Shown: positions 1 to 7,778 of the stretch, one piece after another
How the letters are laid out: every line of letters begins with the position of its first letter
Position numbering within the stretch: position 1 is the stretch's first letter
Assembly (NCBI GenBank): GCA_963422565.1
Contig: OY730228.1
Location: 1,860,001 to 1,924,000, forward strand
Reading direction: 5' to 3'
Length of the DNA stretch: 64,000 nt
Source of the DNA: G963422565 sp963422565
Lineage (GTDB): Bacteria; Pseudomonadota; Alphaproteobacteria; MPNO01
The notes under the pieces: generated by a model
Told to the model about the DNA's origin: nothing
The model's database searches: none
What the model saw: the letters and a program-made list of their open reading frames with translations, nothing else
Translations under genes and position numbers: made by a program

Positions 1-1064
1 GAGCGCATGCCGACCCCGATCACCGATATCTTCACCACGTCGGGATCGCCCATCAATCGCGCGAACCCGATCTCGGCCCGTAGCGCCTCGATATTGGCGA
101 GCGCCCGGTCGAGATCGGCCTGGGCGACCGTAAACGTCAGGTCGGTCCTGAGATCGTCCGCGGCCACGTTCTGCACGATCAGGTCGACGTTGATGCTCTG
201 CGCGGCGAGCGGTCCGAAGATCGCGGCGGCGACGCCGGGGCGATCGGGGACGCCGACGACGGTGACCTTGGCGTCGTTGCGCGAATAGGCGATGCCTGTA
301 ACGATGTCCTGTTCCACGTCTCGGTCCTCGTCTCCGTCTTCCTCGACGACCAGCGTTCCGGGGCGGTCCTCGAAGCTCGAGCGAACCTGCAGCCGGATCC
401 CGTGGTTCAACGCCATCTCGACCGACCGAGTCTCCAGGACCCTGGATCCCTGGGAGGCCATTTCAAGCATCTCCTCGAAGGTGATCCGCTCCAGCCTCCG
501 CGCCTTGGCGACGAGCCGCGGGTCGGTGGTGTAGATGCCGTCGACATCGGTGAAGATGTCACAGCGATCGGCCTTCAGGACGGCGGCCAGGGCGACGGCG
601 GAGGTGTCCGAGCCGCCCCTGCCGAGGGTGGTGACGCGGCCCTCCGGACCCAGCCCCTGAAACCCGGCGACCACCGGAATCTCGCCGTTGCGGAGGCAGC
701 CTTCGAGCGGCGCGGCATCGACGGCGCGGATACGGGCGCGGCCGTGGGCGCCGTCGGTCCGGATCGGAATCTGCCAGCCGAGCCAGGACCGCGCCCGAGC
801 GCCCAGCTCGTGCAGGGCGAGCGCCATCAGCCCGACCGTGATCTGCTCTCCCGCGGAGACCACCACATCATGCTCGCGGACATCGTGCAGCGGCCCCATC
901 TCCCGCGTCCAGGCGACCAGCCGGTCGGTCGAGCCGGCCATCGCCGAGACCACGACCGCGGTCTCGTTGCCGGCCGCGCGCTCCCGCAGGACGCACCTGG
1001 CGGCCGCGCGGATACGCGCGAGGTCGGCGACCGAGGTCCCCCCGAATTTCTGCACGAGACGCAC
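1..1064 (-). CDS. lysC: Aspartate kinase, 3' end beyond the window edge
   Basis: Phosphorylates L-aspartate, the first step to lysine, threonine, methionine and diaminopimelate; cytoplasmic. The protein opens VRLVQKFGGTSVAD, the conserved aspartokinase nucleotide/substrate-binding start, from a GTG at 1064 with AGGAG about 10 bases upstream. About 354 residues are present. The last ~90 (read leftward from ~300) form the first ACT regulatory domain and the start of the second (VTVVGVPDRPGVAAAIF, then VVKISVIGVGM), so the enzyme is probably feedback regulated. The final ~50 residues lie outside the window. It is divergent from ubiG, as in many alphaproteobacteria. Confidence 0.95.
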   Translation of the reverse strand, partial: MRLVQKFGGTSVADLARIRAAARCVLRERAAGNETAVVVSAMAGSTDRLVAWTREMGPLHDVREHDVVVSAGEQITVGLMALALHELGARARSWLGWQIPIRTDGAHGRARIRAVDAAPLEGCLRNGEIPVVAGFQGLGPEGRVTTLGRGGSDTSAVALAAVLKADRCDIFTDVDGIYTTDPRLVAKARRLERITFEEMLEMASQGSRVLETRSVEMALNHGIRLQVRSSFEDRPGTLVVEEDGDEDRDVEQDIVTGIAYSRNDAKVTVVGVPDRPGVAAAIFGPLAAQSINVDLIVQNVAADDLRTDLTFTVAQADLDRALANIEALRAEIGFARLMGDPDVVKISVIGVGMR

Positions 1065-1180
1065 GCGCGGCGCTCCTCTGGCGGGATTCCGGCCTCTCCG
1101 GTCGACCGCAGGGGCGGCGCCGGAGCGCATCCCGTCCCCGGCTGGTTGTTCTGAATGGGCGCGCATACATACATATACGG

Positions 1181-1945
1181 ATGATGGTGGATGGGCAAGC
1201 ATCGGGCGCCGGAGGGCCGCCCCGGATCGATGCGGACGAGGTCGCGCGCTTCTCCGCCGCGGCGTCGCAATGGTGGGATCCGGCCGGGCCGTTCGCCCCG
1301 CTGCACAAGATCAATCCGGTCCGGCTGCGCCATGTCCGCGACGTTCTCGCGGCGCGGACCGGCCGCGATATCCGCGGCGCCCGGCCGCTCGCCGGGCTCG
1401 ACGTCCTGGATGTCGGCTGCGGCGGCGGGCTGCTCGCCGAGCCGCTGGCCCGGCTCGGCGCGCGGGTGACGGGAATCGATCCGAGCGCGCGGAACGTCGC
1501 CGTCGCCGCGGACCACGCGCGCGAGGCGGGGCTCACCATCGCGTATCGTCGCGGCGCGGTCGAGGATCTGGCGGCGGGCGGGCGCCGCTTCGATGCGGTC
1601 CTGGCCCTCGAGGTGGTGGAGCACGTGCCCGATCTCGGCCGGTTCGTCGCCGCCTGCGCGGCGGTCACCAAGCGCGACGGCATGCTGATCTTCGCGACCC
1701 TGAACCGCACCGCCAAGGCCTTCGCGCTCGCCATCGTCGGGGCGGAATATCTGCTCGGCTGGCTGCCGCGCGGCACCCATCGCTGGAGCCGCTTCGTGCG
1801 GCCTTCGGAGTTGGCGCGGGCGCTGGACGCGGCGGGCACGCGACTGACCGGGCTGGACGGCGTGAGCTACGACCCGCTATCCGACACTTGGCGGCTCGGC
1901 CGCGACATCTCGGTCAACTATCTCGCCACGGCGGAGGTCGTCTGA
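1181..1945 (+). CDS. ubiG: Ubiquinone biosynthesis O-methyltransferase UbiG
   Basis: SAM-dependent O-methyltransferase that acts twice in ubiquinone synthesis, on the 2-polyprenyl-6-hydroxyphenol and 3-demethylubiquinol intermediates. The protein has 254 residues, normal for the family. The N-terminus has the family-typical FSAAASQWWDPAGPFAPLH stretch (~residues 23-41), followed by the class I SAM-binding motif LDVGCGGGLLAEPLA (~residues 84-98) and the LALEVVEHVPD acidic motif. Two adjacent ATGs (1181 and 1184) could serve as start. It converges on the DUF1178 gene with a 5-base gap. Confidence 0.95.
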   Translation: MMVDGQASGAGGPPRIDADEVARFSAAASQWWDPAGPFAPLHKINPVRLRHVRDVLAARTGRDIRGARPLAGLDVLDVGCGGGLLAEPLARLGARVTGIDPSARNVAVAADHAREAGLTIAYRRGAVEDLAAGGRRFDAVLALEVVEHVPDLGRFVAACAAVTKRDGMLIFATLNRTAKAFALAIVGAEYLLGWLPRGTHRWSRFVRPSELARALDAAGTRLTGLDGVSYDPLSDTWRLGRDISVNYLATAEVV

Positions 1946-1950
1946 CCGCT

Positions 1951-2379
1951 TCAGGCGTCCTCGCGCGGCACCCAGGGGATCCGCTGGACCCGAATCCCGT
2001 CCTCGCTCAGCGTCTGCGCCTCGGCCGTCGTCGCCTCGCCGTAGATGCTGCGCTCCTCGGTCTCCCCGTTATGGATCTTGCGAGCCTCCTGGGCGAAGCT
2101 CGGCCCGACATAGTCGCAGGTCTCCTCGACATGCTTGCGCAGATCCCGCATCGCGCCGAGAAATTGGCGCTGCAGTTCGGCCGGACTGCGCGGAGGTCCG
2201 GACCGCTTGCGCGTGGACGCCGAGACGCGCGGCGCCATGATGGCCTTACCGACATTCTCGTCGCCGCAGATCGGGCAGGCGATCTCGTGCGCCGCCGCCT
2301 GCGCCTCATAGGCCGCGCCGTCCTTGAACCAGGCTTCGAACTCGTGGCCGGCAGCGCATCTGAGGTTGAAGAGGATCAT
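1951..2379 (-). CDS. DUF1178 family protein
   Basis: A 142-residue cytoplasmic protein of unknown function. It begins MILFNLRCAAGHEFEAWF, the conserved DUF1178 start with a Cys-x3-His pair, and has a second CPICG pair near residue 43, together resembling a small zinc ribbon. I chose the ATG at 2379 because family similarity begins there; an in-frame start 12 codons upstream (2415) would add residues unlike the family. It is the last gene of the leftward run containing the Nit hydrolase and glutaredoxin, an arrangement common in alphaproteobacteria. Confidence 0.85.
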   Translation of the reverse strand: MILFNLRCAAGHEFEAWFKDGAAYEAQAAAHEIACPICGDENVGKAIMAPRVSASTRKRSGPPRSPAELQRQFLGAMRDLRKHVEETCDYVGPSFAQEARKIHNGETEERSIYGEATTAEAQTLSEDGIRVQRIPWVPREDA

Positions 2380-2439
2380 CGCGACCCCGTGTCGGGTTCC
2401 GGCGGGCGGCACCACGGGTCAATTTGGGTGATGAGACGC

Positions 2440-2600
2440 CGCCGGGCAAGCGGGCAAGAGCGAAATAAGACACCCCTCCCCCTGCTCCATCGCTCGAGGG
2501 GAGGGGGTTCGCGCACGCCCCGCCTCACTCCCTTCCGCCTTCGAGGGGAGGGCCGGCCTGGGATGGCCTTTCTCGAGGGGAGAAGGCGGCGCGCGGGCAC
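2440..2600. repeat. Intergenic repeat copy R1
   Basis: GC-rich imperfect palindromic DNA with repeated CTCGAGGGGAGG-type blocks (about 2490-2575), between the DUF1178 gene and the body of the Nit hydrolase gene. Related sequence occurs near 7300, 18300 and 49750. This copy overlaps the last ~75 bases of the Nit hydrolase frame and contains its stop codon. Boundaries are approximate because they were judged by eye. Confidence 0.55.
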
Positions 2601-3427
2601 GACGGCATGGCGTAGGGCCGCGCGGCCTCGAGCGACAGGATCGCCGCCCGCGCCGCGGCGACCCGCGACAGGTCGATCTCGGCCGCCACGAAGCCCGGCG
2701 CGACGCCGCCGTCGGCCAGCACTCGGCCCCAGGGATCGACGATCAGGGAATGGCCGTAGCTCCGCCGGCCGGGGGCGTGCTCGCCACACTGCGCCGGGGC
2801 GAGGACATAGCAGCCCGTCTCGATCGCGCGCGCCCGCAGCAGGACATGCCAATGGGCGCCCCCCGTGGTCTCGGTGAAGGCGGACGGAACCGTCAGGATC
2901 CCCGCCCCGGCGCGCGCGAGGTCCAGATAGAGCCCGGGAAAGCGCAAGTCGTAGCAGATCGTCATGCCGATCGGCCCCCAGGGCGTCTGGGCGAGGCAGG
3001 CGGCGGTCCCGGGGCGGTAGCGCGCGGATTCGCGGTAGCGCCGCCCGTCGGGCAGCTCAACGTCGAACAGATGGATCTTGTCGTAGCGCGCCCTCACCCG
3101 GCCACGCCCGTCGAGCAGCAGCGAGCGGTTGGCGAGCCGGTCGCCGCCGAGCCCGACCGCCAGCGAGCCGACGAGGAGCCAGCAGCCGAGACCGGCCGCC
3201 AGATCGGAGAAGGCCGCGAGGGCCGGATGGGCGTTCTCGACCGGCGACCGGGCCGCCAGCGTCTGGAAATCGGGCTCGATCAGCGCGACCGTCTCCGGCA
3301 GGGCGATCAGCTCGGCGCCCTCGGCGCGGGCCTCCCGCGCGAGCGCGCAGGCGGCGGCGACATTCTCCGCGGGATCGGGGCCGCTGCAGATCTGGACGCA
3401 AGCGGCGGTGAGCCGACCTGCCGTCAC
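2525..3427 (-). CDS. Carbon-nitrogen hydrolase, Nit/omega-amidase type
   Basis: Nitrilase-superfamily amidohydrolase; bacterial Nit proteins of this type usually hydrolyse omega-amides such as deaminated glutathione or alpha-ketoglutaramate. The catalytic triad is visible: Glu45 (LPETVAL), Lys117 (RYDKIHLFDV) and Cys158 (MTICYDLRFPG). Start GTG at 3427 overlaps the grxC stop (GTGA), which suggests coupling. The predicted protein has 300 residues. The homologous part ends near LEAARPYA, and the last ~26 residues (rich in Pro and Arg) are read from repeat R1. The substrate cannot be fixed from sequence. Confidence 0.9.
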   Translation of the reverse strand: MTAGRLTAACVQICSGPDPAENVAAACALAREARAEGAELIALPETVALIEPDFQTLAARSPVENAHPALAAFSDLAAGLGCWLLVGSLAVGLGGDRLANRSLLLDGRGRVRARYDKIHLFDVELPDGRRYRESARYRPGTAACLAQTPWGPIGMTICYDLRFPGLYLDLARAGAGILTVPSAFTETTGGAHWHVLLRARAIETGCYVLAPAQCGEHAPGRRSYGHSLIVDPWGRVLADGGVAPGFVAAEIDLSRVAAARAAILSLEAARPYAMPSCPRAAFSPRERPSQAGPPLEGGRE

Positions 3428-3696
3428 GCCGGATCCGGACCGATGCCCAAGATCGCATCGAGCCTGCCCGCGCGGTCGAGGCCCGCCAGCTCGTCGGAGC
3501 CGCCGATATGGGCGCCGTCGACGAAGATCTGCGGCACGGTGCGCCGCCCGCCGGCGCGGTGCATCATTTCCTGTCGGAGATTGGGGTCCGCGTCGACATC
3601 GATCTGCTCGAACGCGACGCGCTTCGCCCGCAGCAACCGTTTTGCGCGGTCGCAGAAGGGACACCAATGGCTGGAATAGATCTCGATCCTGGGCAC
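3424..3696 (-). CDS. grxC: Glutaredoxin 3
   Basis: Small dithiol glutaredoxin, 90 residues, that reduces disulfides and glutathione mixed disulfides with GSH. It has the redox motif CPFC (residues 12-15, in YSSHWCPFCDRAK), the cis-proline segment TVPQIFVDG, and the glutathione-binding GGSDEL segment. It lies between comF and the Nit hydrolase, with its stop overlapping the hydrolase GTG start. Pairing with a Nit hydrolase that may act on deaminated glutathione fits a glutathione-maintenance role; that link is inference. Confidence 0.95.
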   Translation of the reverse strand: MPRIEIYSSHWCPFCDRAKRLLRAKRVAFEQIDVDADPNLRQEMMHRAGGRRTVPQIFVDGAHIGGSDELAGLDRAGRLDAILGIGPDPA

Positions 3697-3738
3697 CGCC
3701 GCCGTCTCTCGCTGCCGTTTCCCGACATTATCCCCGTT

Positions 3739-4518
3739 TCACGCGGCGATTCCAGCGGGCGCGTCGATCGACCCGGCCGCGACGACCCGGGTCAGCGTCA
3801 GCACGTCCACCGCCGCCGCGCCGCCGCTCCTGAGCGCGCGGGCGCAGGCCTCGACGGTGGCGCCGCTGGTCAGCACGTCGTCGATCAGCACCGCCCGACG
3901 GCCGGCAACCGCCCGCGCGCCGCGCCGGCTCGCCGCGAAGGCGCCGCCGACATTGCGGCGGCGCTCGGCGGCGCCGAGCCGCCCCTGAGACCGCGTCCGG
4001 CGGGTCCTGAGAAGACCGTCGGGCGCCCAGTCCAGCCCCGACAGCCGGGCGAGATGCCGGGCCAGCAACGCCGACTGGTTGTAGCGCCGGGCGCGCAGCC
4101 GCGAGGGGTGGAGGGGGACCGGGACCAGGATCGGCGCTCCCTCCAGCAGGCCTCCGGCGGCGCGGCGCAGCCAGGCCGCGAAGGCCGGGGCGGACTCGGT
4201 CCGGTCGCCGTGCTTGAACGCGAGGACGAGGCCGCGCGAAGCCGCGTCGTAGCGGAGCACCGACCGCGCGCGGTCGTAGCTCGGCGCGCGGCGCCGACAT
4301 TGGCCGCAAACCGTCTCTCCGCGCACCGCGAAGGCGAAAGGCACGCCGCAGCGCGCGCAGAGGGGCGGCGCGATGAAGGTCAGATCCGTCCAGCAGGGCG
4401 CGCACAGCGTGCCGGGCCCGGCCACCAGCGCGCCGCAGCTCAGGCAGCGCGGCGGCAGCAGCGCATCGAGCAGAGCGGGGCCGATGCCGTCCCGCGCCCG
4501 GGCGAGCCAGCCGGACAT
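3739..4518 (-). CDS. comF: ComF family phosphoribosyltransferase-like protein
   Basis: ComF-type protein, 259 residues, related to competence protein ComFC/GntX. The N-terminal double zinc ribbon has PPRCLSCGAL, CAPCW, CARCG and CGQCRRRAP. The C-terminal phosphoribosyltransferase fold carries the PRPP-binding loop VLIDDVLTSGATVEACA (~residues 217-233). The exact reaction is unknown; family members have been linked to DNA uptake and carbon utilisation. The ATG at 4518 overlaps the stop of the upstream rhodanese gene (TGATG), and the ribbon follows about 20 residues in. The 23 extra in-frame residues upstream are unlike the family. Confidence 0.88.
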   Translation of the reverse strand: MSGWLARARDGIGPALLDALLPPRCLSCGALVAGPGTLCAPCWTDLTFIAPPLCARCGVPFAFAVRGETVCGQCRRRAPSYDRARSVLRYDAASRGLVLAFKHGDRTESAPAFAAWLRRAAGGLLEGAPILVPVPLHPSRLRARRYNQSALLARHLARLSGLDWAPDGLLRTRRTRSQGRLGAAERRRNVGGAFAASRRGARAVAGRRAVLIDDVLTSGATVEACARALRSGGAAAVDVLTLTRVVAAGSIDAPAGIAA

Positions 4519-6113
4519 CAGGGCGCGAGGACGCGGAACCGGGCGGTGCCGTCGGCAGCGATTTGGCGGACGAGACCGCGCTCCCATTCGAGATAGGCGT
4601 TCATCGCCGCCCGCCTGTCGCCGTCCCGGTCGTAGGGGCGCAACCAGACGTCATCGGCGGTAGCGGCCATGCGCCGGGCGCCCTCTGCGAAGTCGCCGCC
4701 GGCGGCCGCCCAAGCTTCGTTTCCGCCGTCGAGCGCCGCGACCGCAGCACCGGCCGGGTGCGTCGTCTCGGCCGCCGCGAGCCGCGCGAGGACGCCGTCG
4801 CGCGAGGTCAGGACGATGGTCTCGGCGGCGCGCACGATTTCCAGGGCCCGGGCGAGGCCGGTGCGCAGCGCGAACCAGGCCCCCGGAATATGCCCTGCCG
4901 TATAGGAACGGCTCCCCTCGATGTCGACGATCTCGACGCCGCCCGCGCGGCGCATCTCCATGAGCGCCGCGGCCGAGACCGACCGGGCGCCGCCCTCGTC
5001 GAGCCCGAGAACCGCCGGCCGCCAGGGACCGACGGCAAGATCGTCCGCCCGCGGGTCCAGGCGATGGACCGCCACCTCGGGCCAACCCATCTGCACGAGC
5101 CAGGACGCGGTCATCGCCGCCCGCACGCCGGTGTCGTCGACCAGCACCACCCGGGCGTTGCGCGTGCCGATCACCGCCTCGGTGCACTGGACGAGCTGGC
5201 CGCCCGGGATCGAGACCGAACCGGGGAGATGGCCCGCCGCATACTCCTCCTCGCCGCGGACATCCAGCAGGTAGAGCGACCGCCGGTCGGCCTCTTCGCG
5301 CCATGCGGCGAGCGCGTCCTCGTCGATCTCGGCGATCCCCAGCCGTTCGGCGAGCGCCGTCGCTCCGAGCCAGGCGCGCGCTCGGCCGTCCTCGCTGACC
5401 TCCGGCGGGCGGCGCGCCATGCCCGTCTCCAGCGCGAGCCCCGCCAGCGTCCAACCCATGGTGCCGTCGCGCAGCGCGAAGACCGGGTTGGGGACGCCGG
5501 CATTGATCAGGGACTGGGCGCCGATGATGCTGCGCGTGCGCCCGGCGCAGTTGACCACCACGGTGGTGGCCGGGGACGGCGCGATATCGTGCACCCGGTA
5601 GGCGAGCTCGGCCCCCGGGCAGTCGATCCCGGTCGGGATGTTCATGCGCCGGTACTCGTCCATGGGACGGCTGTCGAGGACCACGATGTCGTCACCGGCG
5701 TCGAGCCGCCGCTTGAGCTCCTCGGCGGTGATGTCGGGGGTGCGGCAGGTCTCCTCGACGAGCTCGCCGAAGGCCTTGCTCGGCACGTGAACCCCGCTGA
5801 AGAGAACCTGGCCGGCGGCCTCCCAGCCGGCGATGCCGCCCTCCAGGATCGCGACATCGCCATAGCCCAGCCGCGCCAACCGGTCGGCGCCGCGCTCCGC
5901 CAGCCCGTCGGCGGCGTCGCAGAGAACGATCCGCGCGGAGCGGCGGGGGACCAACGCGTCGATGCGGAGCTCCAGCCGGCCGAGCGGCAGCGAGGAGGCG
6001 AAGAGCGGATGGCCTTCGGCAAAGCGGCCCTCCTCGCGCAGATCGAGCAAAGCGATTTCGCCGCCGTCGAGCAACATCTCCCGCAGCGCCTGCGGGGTGA
6101 CCATGCACGCCAT
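4518..6113 (-). CDS. Protein with four rhodanese domains
   Basis: 531-residue cytoplasmic protein made of four rhodanese-like modules. Module 1 (~1-110) has candidate catalytic Cys in VLCDAADG, and module 2 (~120-230) in VNCAGRTRS. Modules 3 (~260-365, VLVDDTGVR) and 4 (~385-490, VLTSRDGV) have Asp or Ser where the Cys loop should be, so they look inactive. The family moves sulfane sulfur from a donor to thiophilic acceptors. It starts a leftward cluster (comF, grxC, Nit hydrolase, DUF1178). Donor and acceptor are unknown. The start could be the first ATG or the Met at residue 4. Confidence 0.85.
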   Translation of the reverse strand: MACMVTPQALREMLLDGGEIALLDLREEGRFAEGHPLFASSLPLGRLELRIDALVPRRSARIVLCDAADGLAERGADRLARLGYGDVAILEGGIAGWEAAGQVLFSGVHVPSKAFGELVEETCRTPDITAEELKRRLDAGDDIVVLDSRPMDEYRRMNIPTGIDCPGAELAYRVHDIAPSPATTVVVNCAGRTRSIIGAQSLINAGVPNPVFALRDGTMGWTLAGLALETGMARRPPEVSEDGRARAWLGATALAERLGIAEIDEDALAAWREEADRRSLYLLDVRGEEEYAAGHLPGSVSIPGGQLVQCTEAVIGTRNARVVLVDDTGVRAAMTASWLVQMGWPEVAVHRLDPRADDLAVGPWRPAVLGLDEGGARSVSAAALMEMRRAGGVEIVDIEGSRSYTAGHIPGAWFALRTGLARALEIVRAAETIVLTSRDGVLARLAAAETTHPAGAAVAALDGGNEAWAAAGGDFAEGARRMAATADDVWLRPYDRDGDRRAAMNAYLEWERGLVRQIAADGTARFRVLAP

Positions 6114-6329
6114 CCGCCACCCTCCCGAAGCCGCGCCGAGTCTAGAACATCCAGGCGGCCCGGGGGAACCGGCGCAGGCGTCGGGACCGGACGGCGACTC
6201 CGCAGCGACGCGGCAAGGGCGTCTTTACCGGAAGCATCGGCTGACTCGCTGGACGAAGATGTCCCTGCCCCGCATTTCGCGTCGTCGGCTCGCAGAGCAG
6301 AATCCCCGAACGAGGGCAGCCGATTCCCG

Positions 6330-6357
6330 TTCGACCGGTCCGGTGCTATTCTGTAAT
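6330..6357 (+). promoter_or_regulatory. Candidate sigma70 promoter for carD
   Basis: TTCGAC (6330-6335), a 16-base gap and TGTAAT (6352-6357) lie 33 bases upstream of the carD start in the 276-base region between the divergent rhodanese and carD genes. It is a partial match to the consensus and the assignment is inferred from sequence only. Confidence 0.35.
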
Positions 6358-6389
6358 GCGACGGCGCGTTCACGAGGGTAGTCGGACCG

Positions 6390-6890
6390 ATGGCGACGAA
6401 GCTACCGTTTTCGAAGGGCGATTACGTGGTCTATCCGACGCACGGCGTCGGCAAGGTGCTGGGGGTCGAGAACCGCCATGTCGCCGGCTTCGACCTCAAG
6501 CTGTTCGTGATCTCCTTCGAGGCCGAGAAGATGACGCTTCGGGTCCCGGTGGACAAGGTGGAGGATTCGGGGCTGCGGCGGATCAGTTCGCGCGACAAGA
6601 TGGACACCGCGCTGACGACGCTGCGCGGCCGCGCGCGCGGCAAGCGGACGATGTGGTCGCGCCGGGCGCAGGAATACGAGGCCAAGATCCACAGCGGCGA
6701 CCCGGTCTCGATCGCCGAGGTCGTCCGCGACCTGCACCGCGCCGCCGACCAGCCCGACCAGTCCTACAGCGAGCGCCAGATGTACGAGGCGGCGCTCGAC
6801 CGCCTCGTCGACGAGCTGGCGCTGGTCGAGAAGATCGACCGCGAGGCCGCCACCCGCAGGATCGAGGAGGTCCTCGACAAGGCCGCCTGA
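6390..6890 (+). CDS. carD: CarD family transcriptional regulator
   Basis: CarD-type RNA polymerase-binding regulator, 166 residues. The N-terminal Tudor-like RNAP-interaction domain (~5-65) begins FSKGDYVVYPTHGVGKV, the conserved CarD/TRCF-RID start, and includes RVPVDKVEDSGLR. The helical C-terminal DNA-binding part (~70-166) contains RARGKRTMWSRRAQEYEAKI and a final RRIEEVLDKAA helix. In alphaproteobacteria CarD is generally an essential stabiliser of promoter open complexes, notably at rRNA genes. It is transcribed alone, divergent from the rhodanese gene. Confidence 0.93.
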   Translation: MATKLPFSKGDYVVYPTHGVGKVLGVENRHVAGFDLKLFVISFEAEKMTLRVPVDKVEDSGLRRISSRDKMDTALTTLRGRARGKRTMWSRRAQEYEAKIHSGDPVSIAEVVRDLHRAADQPDQSYSERQMYEAALDRLVDELALVEKIDREAATRRIEEVLDKAA

Positions 6891-6929
6891 CGGCTCGCGC
6901 CGCGACGCCGCGCGGGCCGCCGGCGAAGC

Positions 6930-7075
6930 GGACTTCCATCTCGCGCCGCGCCGCCACCGCATCCCGCTCCCGATCGCAGGCGACATCGTCCCAGCCGACC
7001 GTCCGGCCCTCGGCGATCGCGCGGCGGAGCGTCGCCCCCTGGGCGAGTCCGATCGGCAGGGCGCCGCGCGCGCGA
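6930..7075 (-). pseudogene. Possible decayed remnant, SAF-domain-like C-terminus
   Basis: The 495 bases between carD and the DsrE-like gene hold no intact gene. On the minus strand one stretch reads GALPIGLAQGATLRRAIAEG, then GWDDVACD and, after a short gap, AARREMEVRF. This resembles the C-terminal SAF domain of homoserine-dehydrogenase-like oxidoreductases. Upstream of it (to about 7175) the best continuation is in another frame, so a frameshifted relic is likely. No start codon or N-terminal domain remains. The assignment rests on a short motif and is tentative. Confidence 0.3.
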
Positions 7076-7299
7076 GGAGACGACCTCGACCCGGCCCTTG
7101 CCGTCGAGCCGCCCGCCCTCGGCGGCGGGGCAGAGCAGCGGCCGCCCCCGGAGTGTAAGCCCGCCGGGCGGCATTGTGGACAGCGCGGGTCGTCGCCGGG
7201 GCGCGGCGACCGGAACCCACGCCTTCGAGCCCGACCCGGACTCGCAGGCGGTCTCGACATGCCGCGTCGCAGCGGTCCTGCCGGCGCCGGGAATCCCGT

Positions 7300-7390
7300 C
7301 CCCCCGCCCCCTTCCCCAAGGGGACGGGCAATCGGTCTTCTCTCCTTCCCGCTTCGAGGGGGAAGGCCGGGGCGCGAGGCCTTCCTCAGA
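7300..7390. repeat. Intergenic repeat copy R2
   Basis: CTTCGAGGGGGAAGGCCGGGG-like sequence with palindromic GGGGA/TCCCC blocks, related to R1 (2440-2600) and especially R4 (about 49755-49810). It ends with CCTTCCTCAG, whose TCA is the stop codon of the DsrE-like gene on the minus strand, so the repeat abuts that gene's 3' end. Confidence 0.5.
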
Positions 7391-7778
7391 CGAACAGCAT
7401 CTGGGCGTCGTCGCCGGCAGCCTTGAAGAAGCTCACCGCCCCGACAACCGCGATGGGGATGTCGGCGCGGAGCATGCCGGCCTCGAGGTCGACCGCCCGC
7501 AGACCCAGCTCGCAGACGGAGACGGCGGCGCCGAGCTCCGCCGCCGCGCCGAGCAGCTCCTCGAAGGTCGCGAGCCCCTTCTCGGCAAGGCCGCTCTCGG
7601 GTACCGCCCAGCTCCCGAGCCGGTCCGGCGGGCGCAGCGCGAGACAGGCATCCATGGTGAAGAACAGCCGGACCGGACGGCCCATCGCCGCCGCCGCGGC
7701 GGCCAGGACCAGCGCGTAATGGACCCGCGCGAAGTCGCCCGAATGGACGACGATCGCGAGCGTCCGGCGCTCAGCCAT
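7386..7778 (-). CDS. DsrE-like sulfur-relay family protein
   Basis: 130-residue protein of the DsrE/F-like fold. It begins RRTLAIVVHSGDFARVHYALVLAAAAAAMG, followed by RLFFTMDACL, a second Cys in VSVCELGLRAV (~residue 92), and a C-terminal VVGAVSFFKAAGDDAQMLF segment as in DsrE-type peptides. Family members hold sulfane sulfur on a Cys or act as small partner proteins. It overlaps the upstream MoeB/ThiF-like gene by 8 bases, which suggests the two proteins act together in sulfur activation or transfer. This is inference; the TusBCD set is not present here. Confidence 0.75.
   Translation of the reverse strand: MAERRTLAIVVHSGDFARVHYALVLAAAAAAMGRPVRLFFTMDACLALRPPDRLGSWAVPESGLAEKGLATFEELLGAAAELGAAVSVCELGLRAVDLEAGMLRADIPIAVVGAVSFFKAAGDDAQMLFV

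Noticed and set aside
2750..3679. Plus-strand frame over the Nit hydrolase and grxC
   Set aside because: Antisense shadow of two clearly identified genes.
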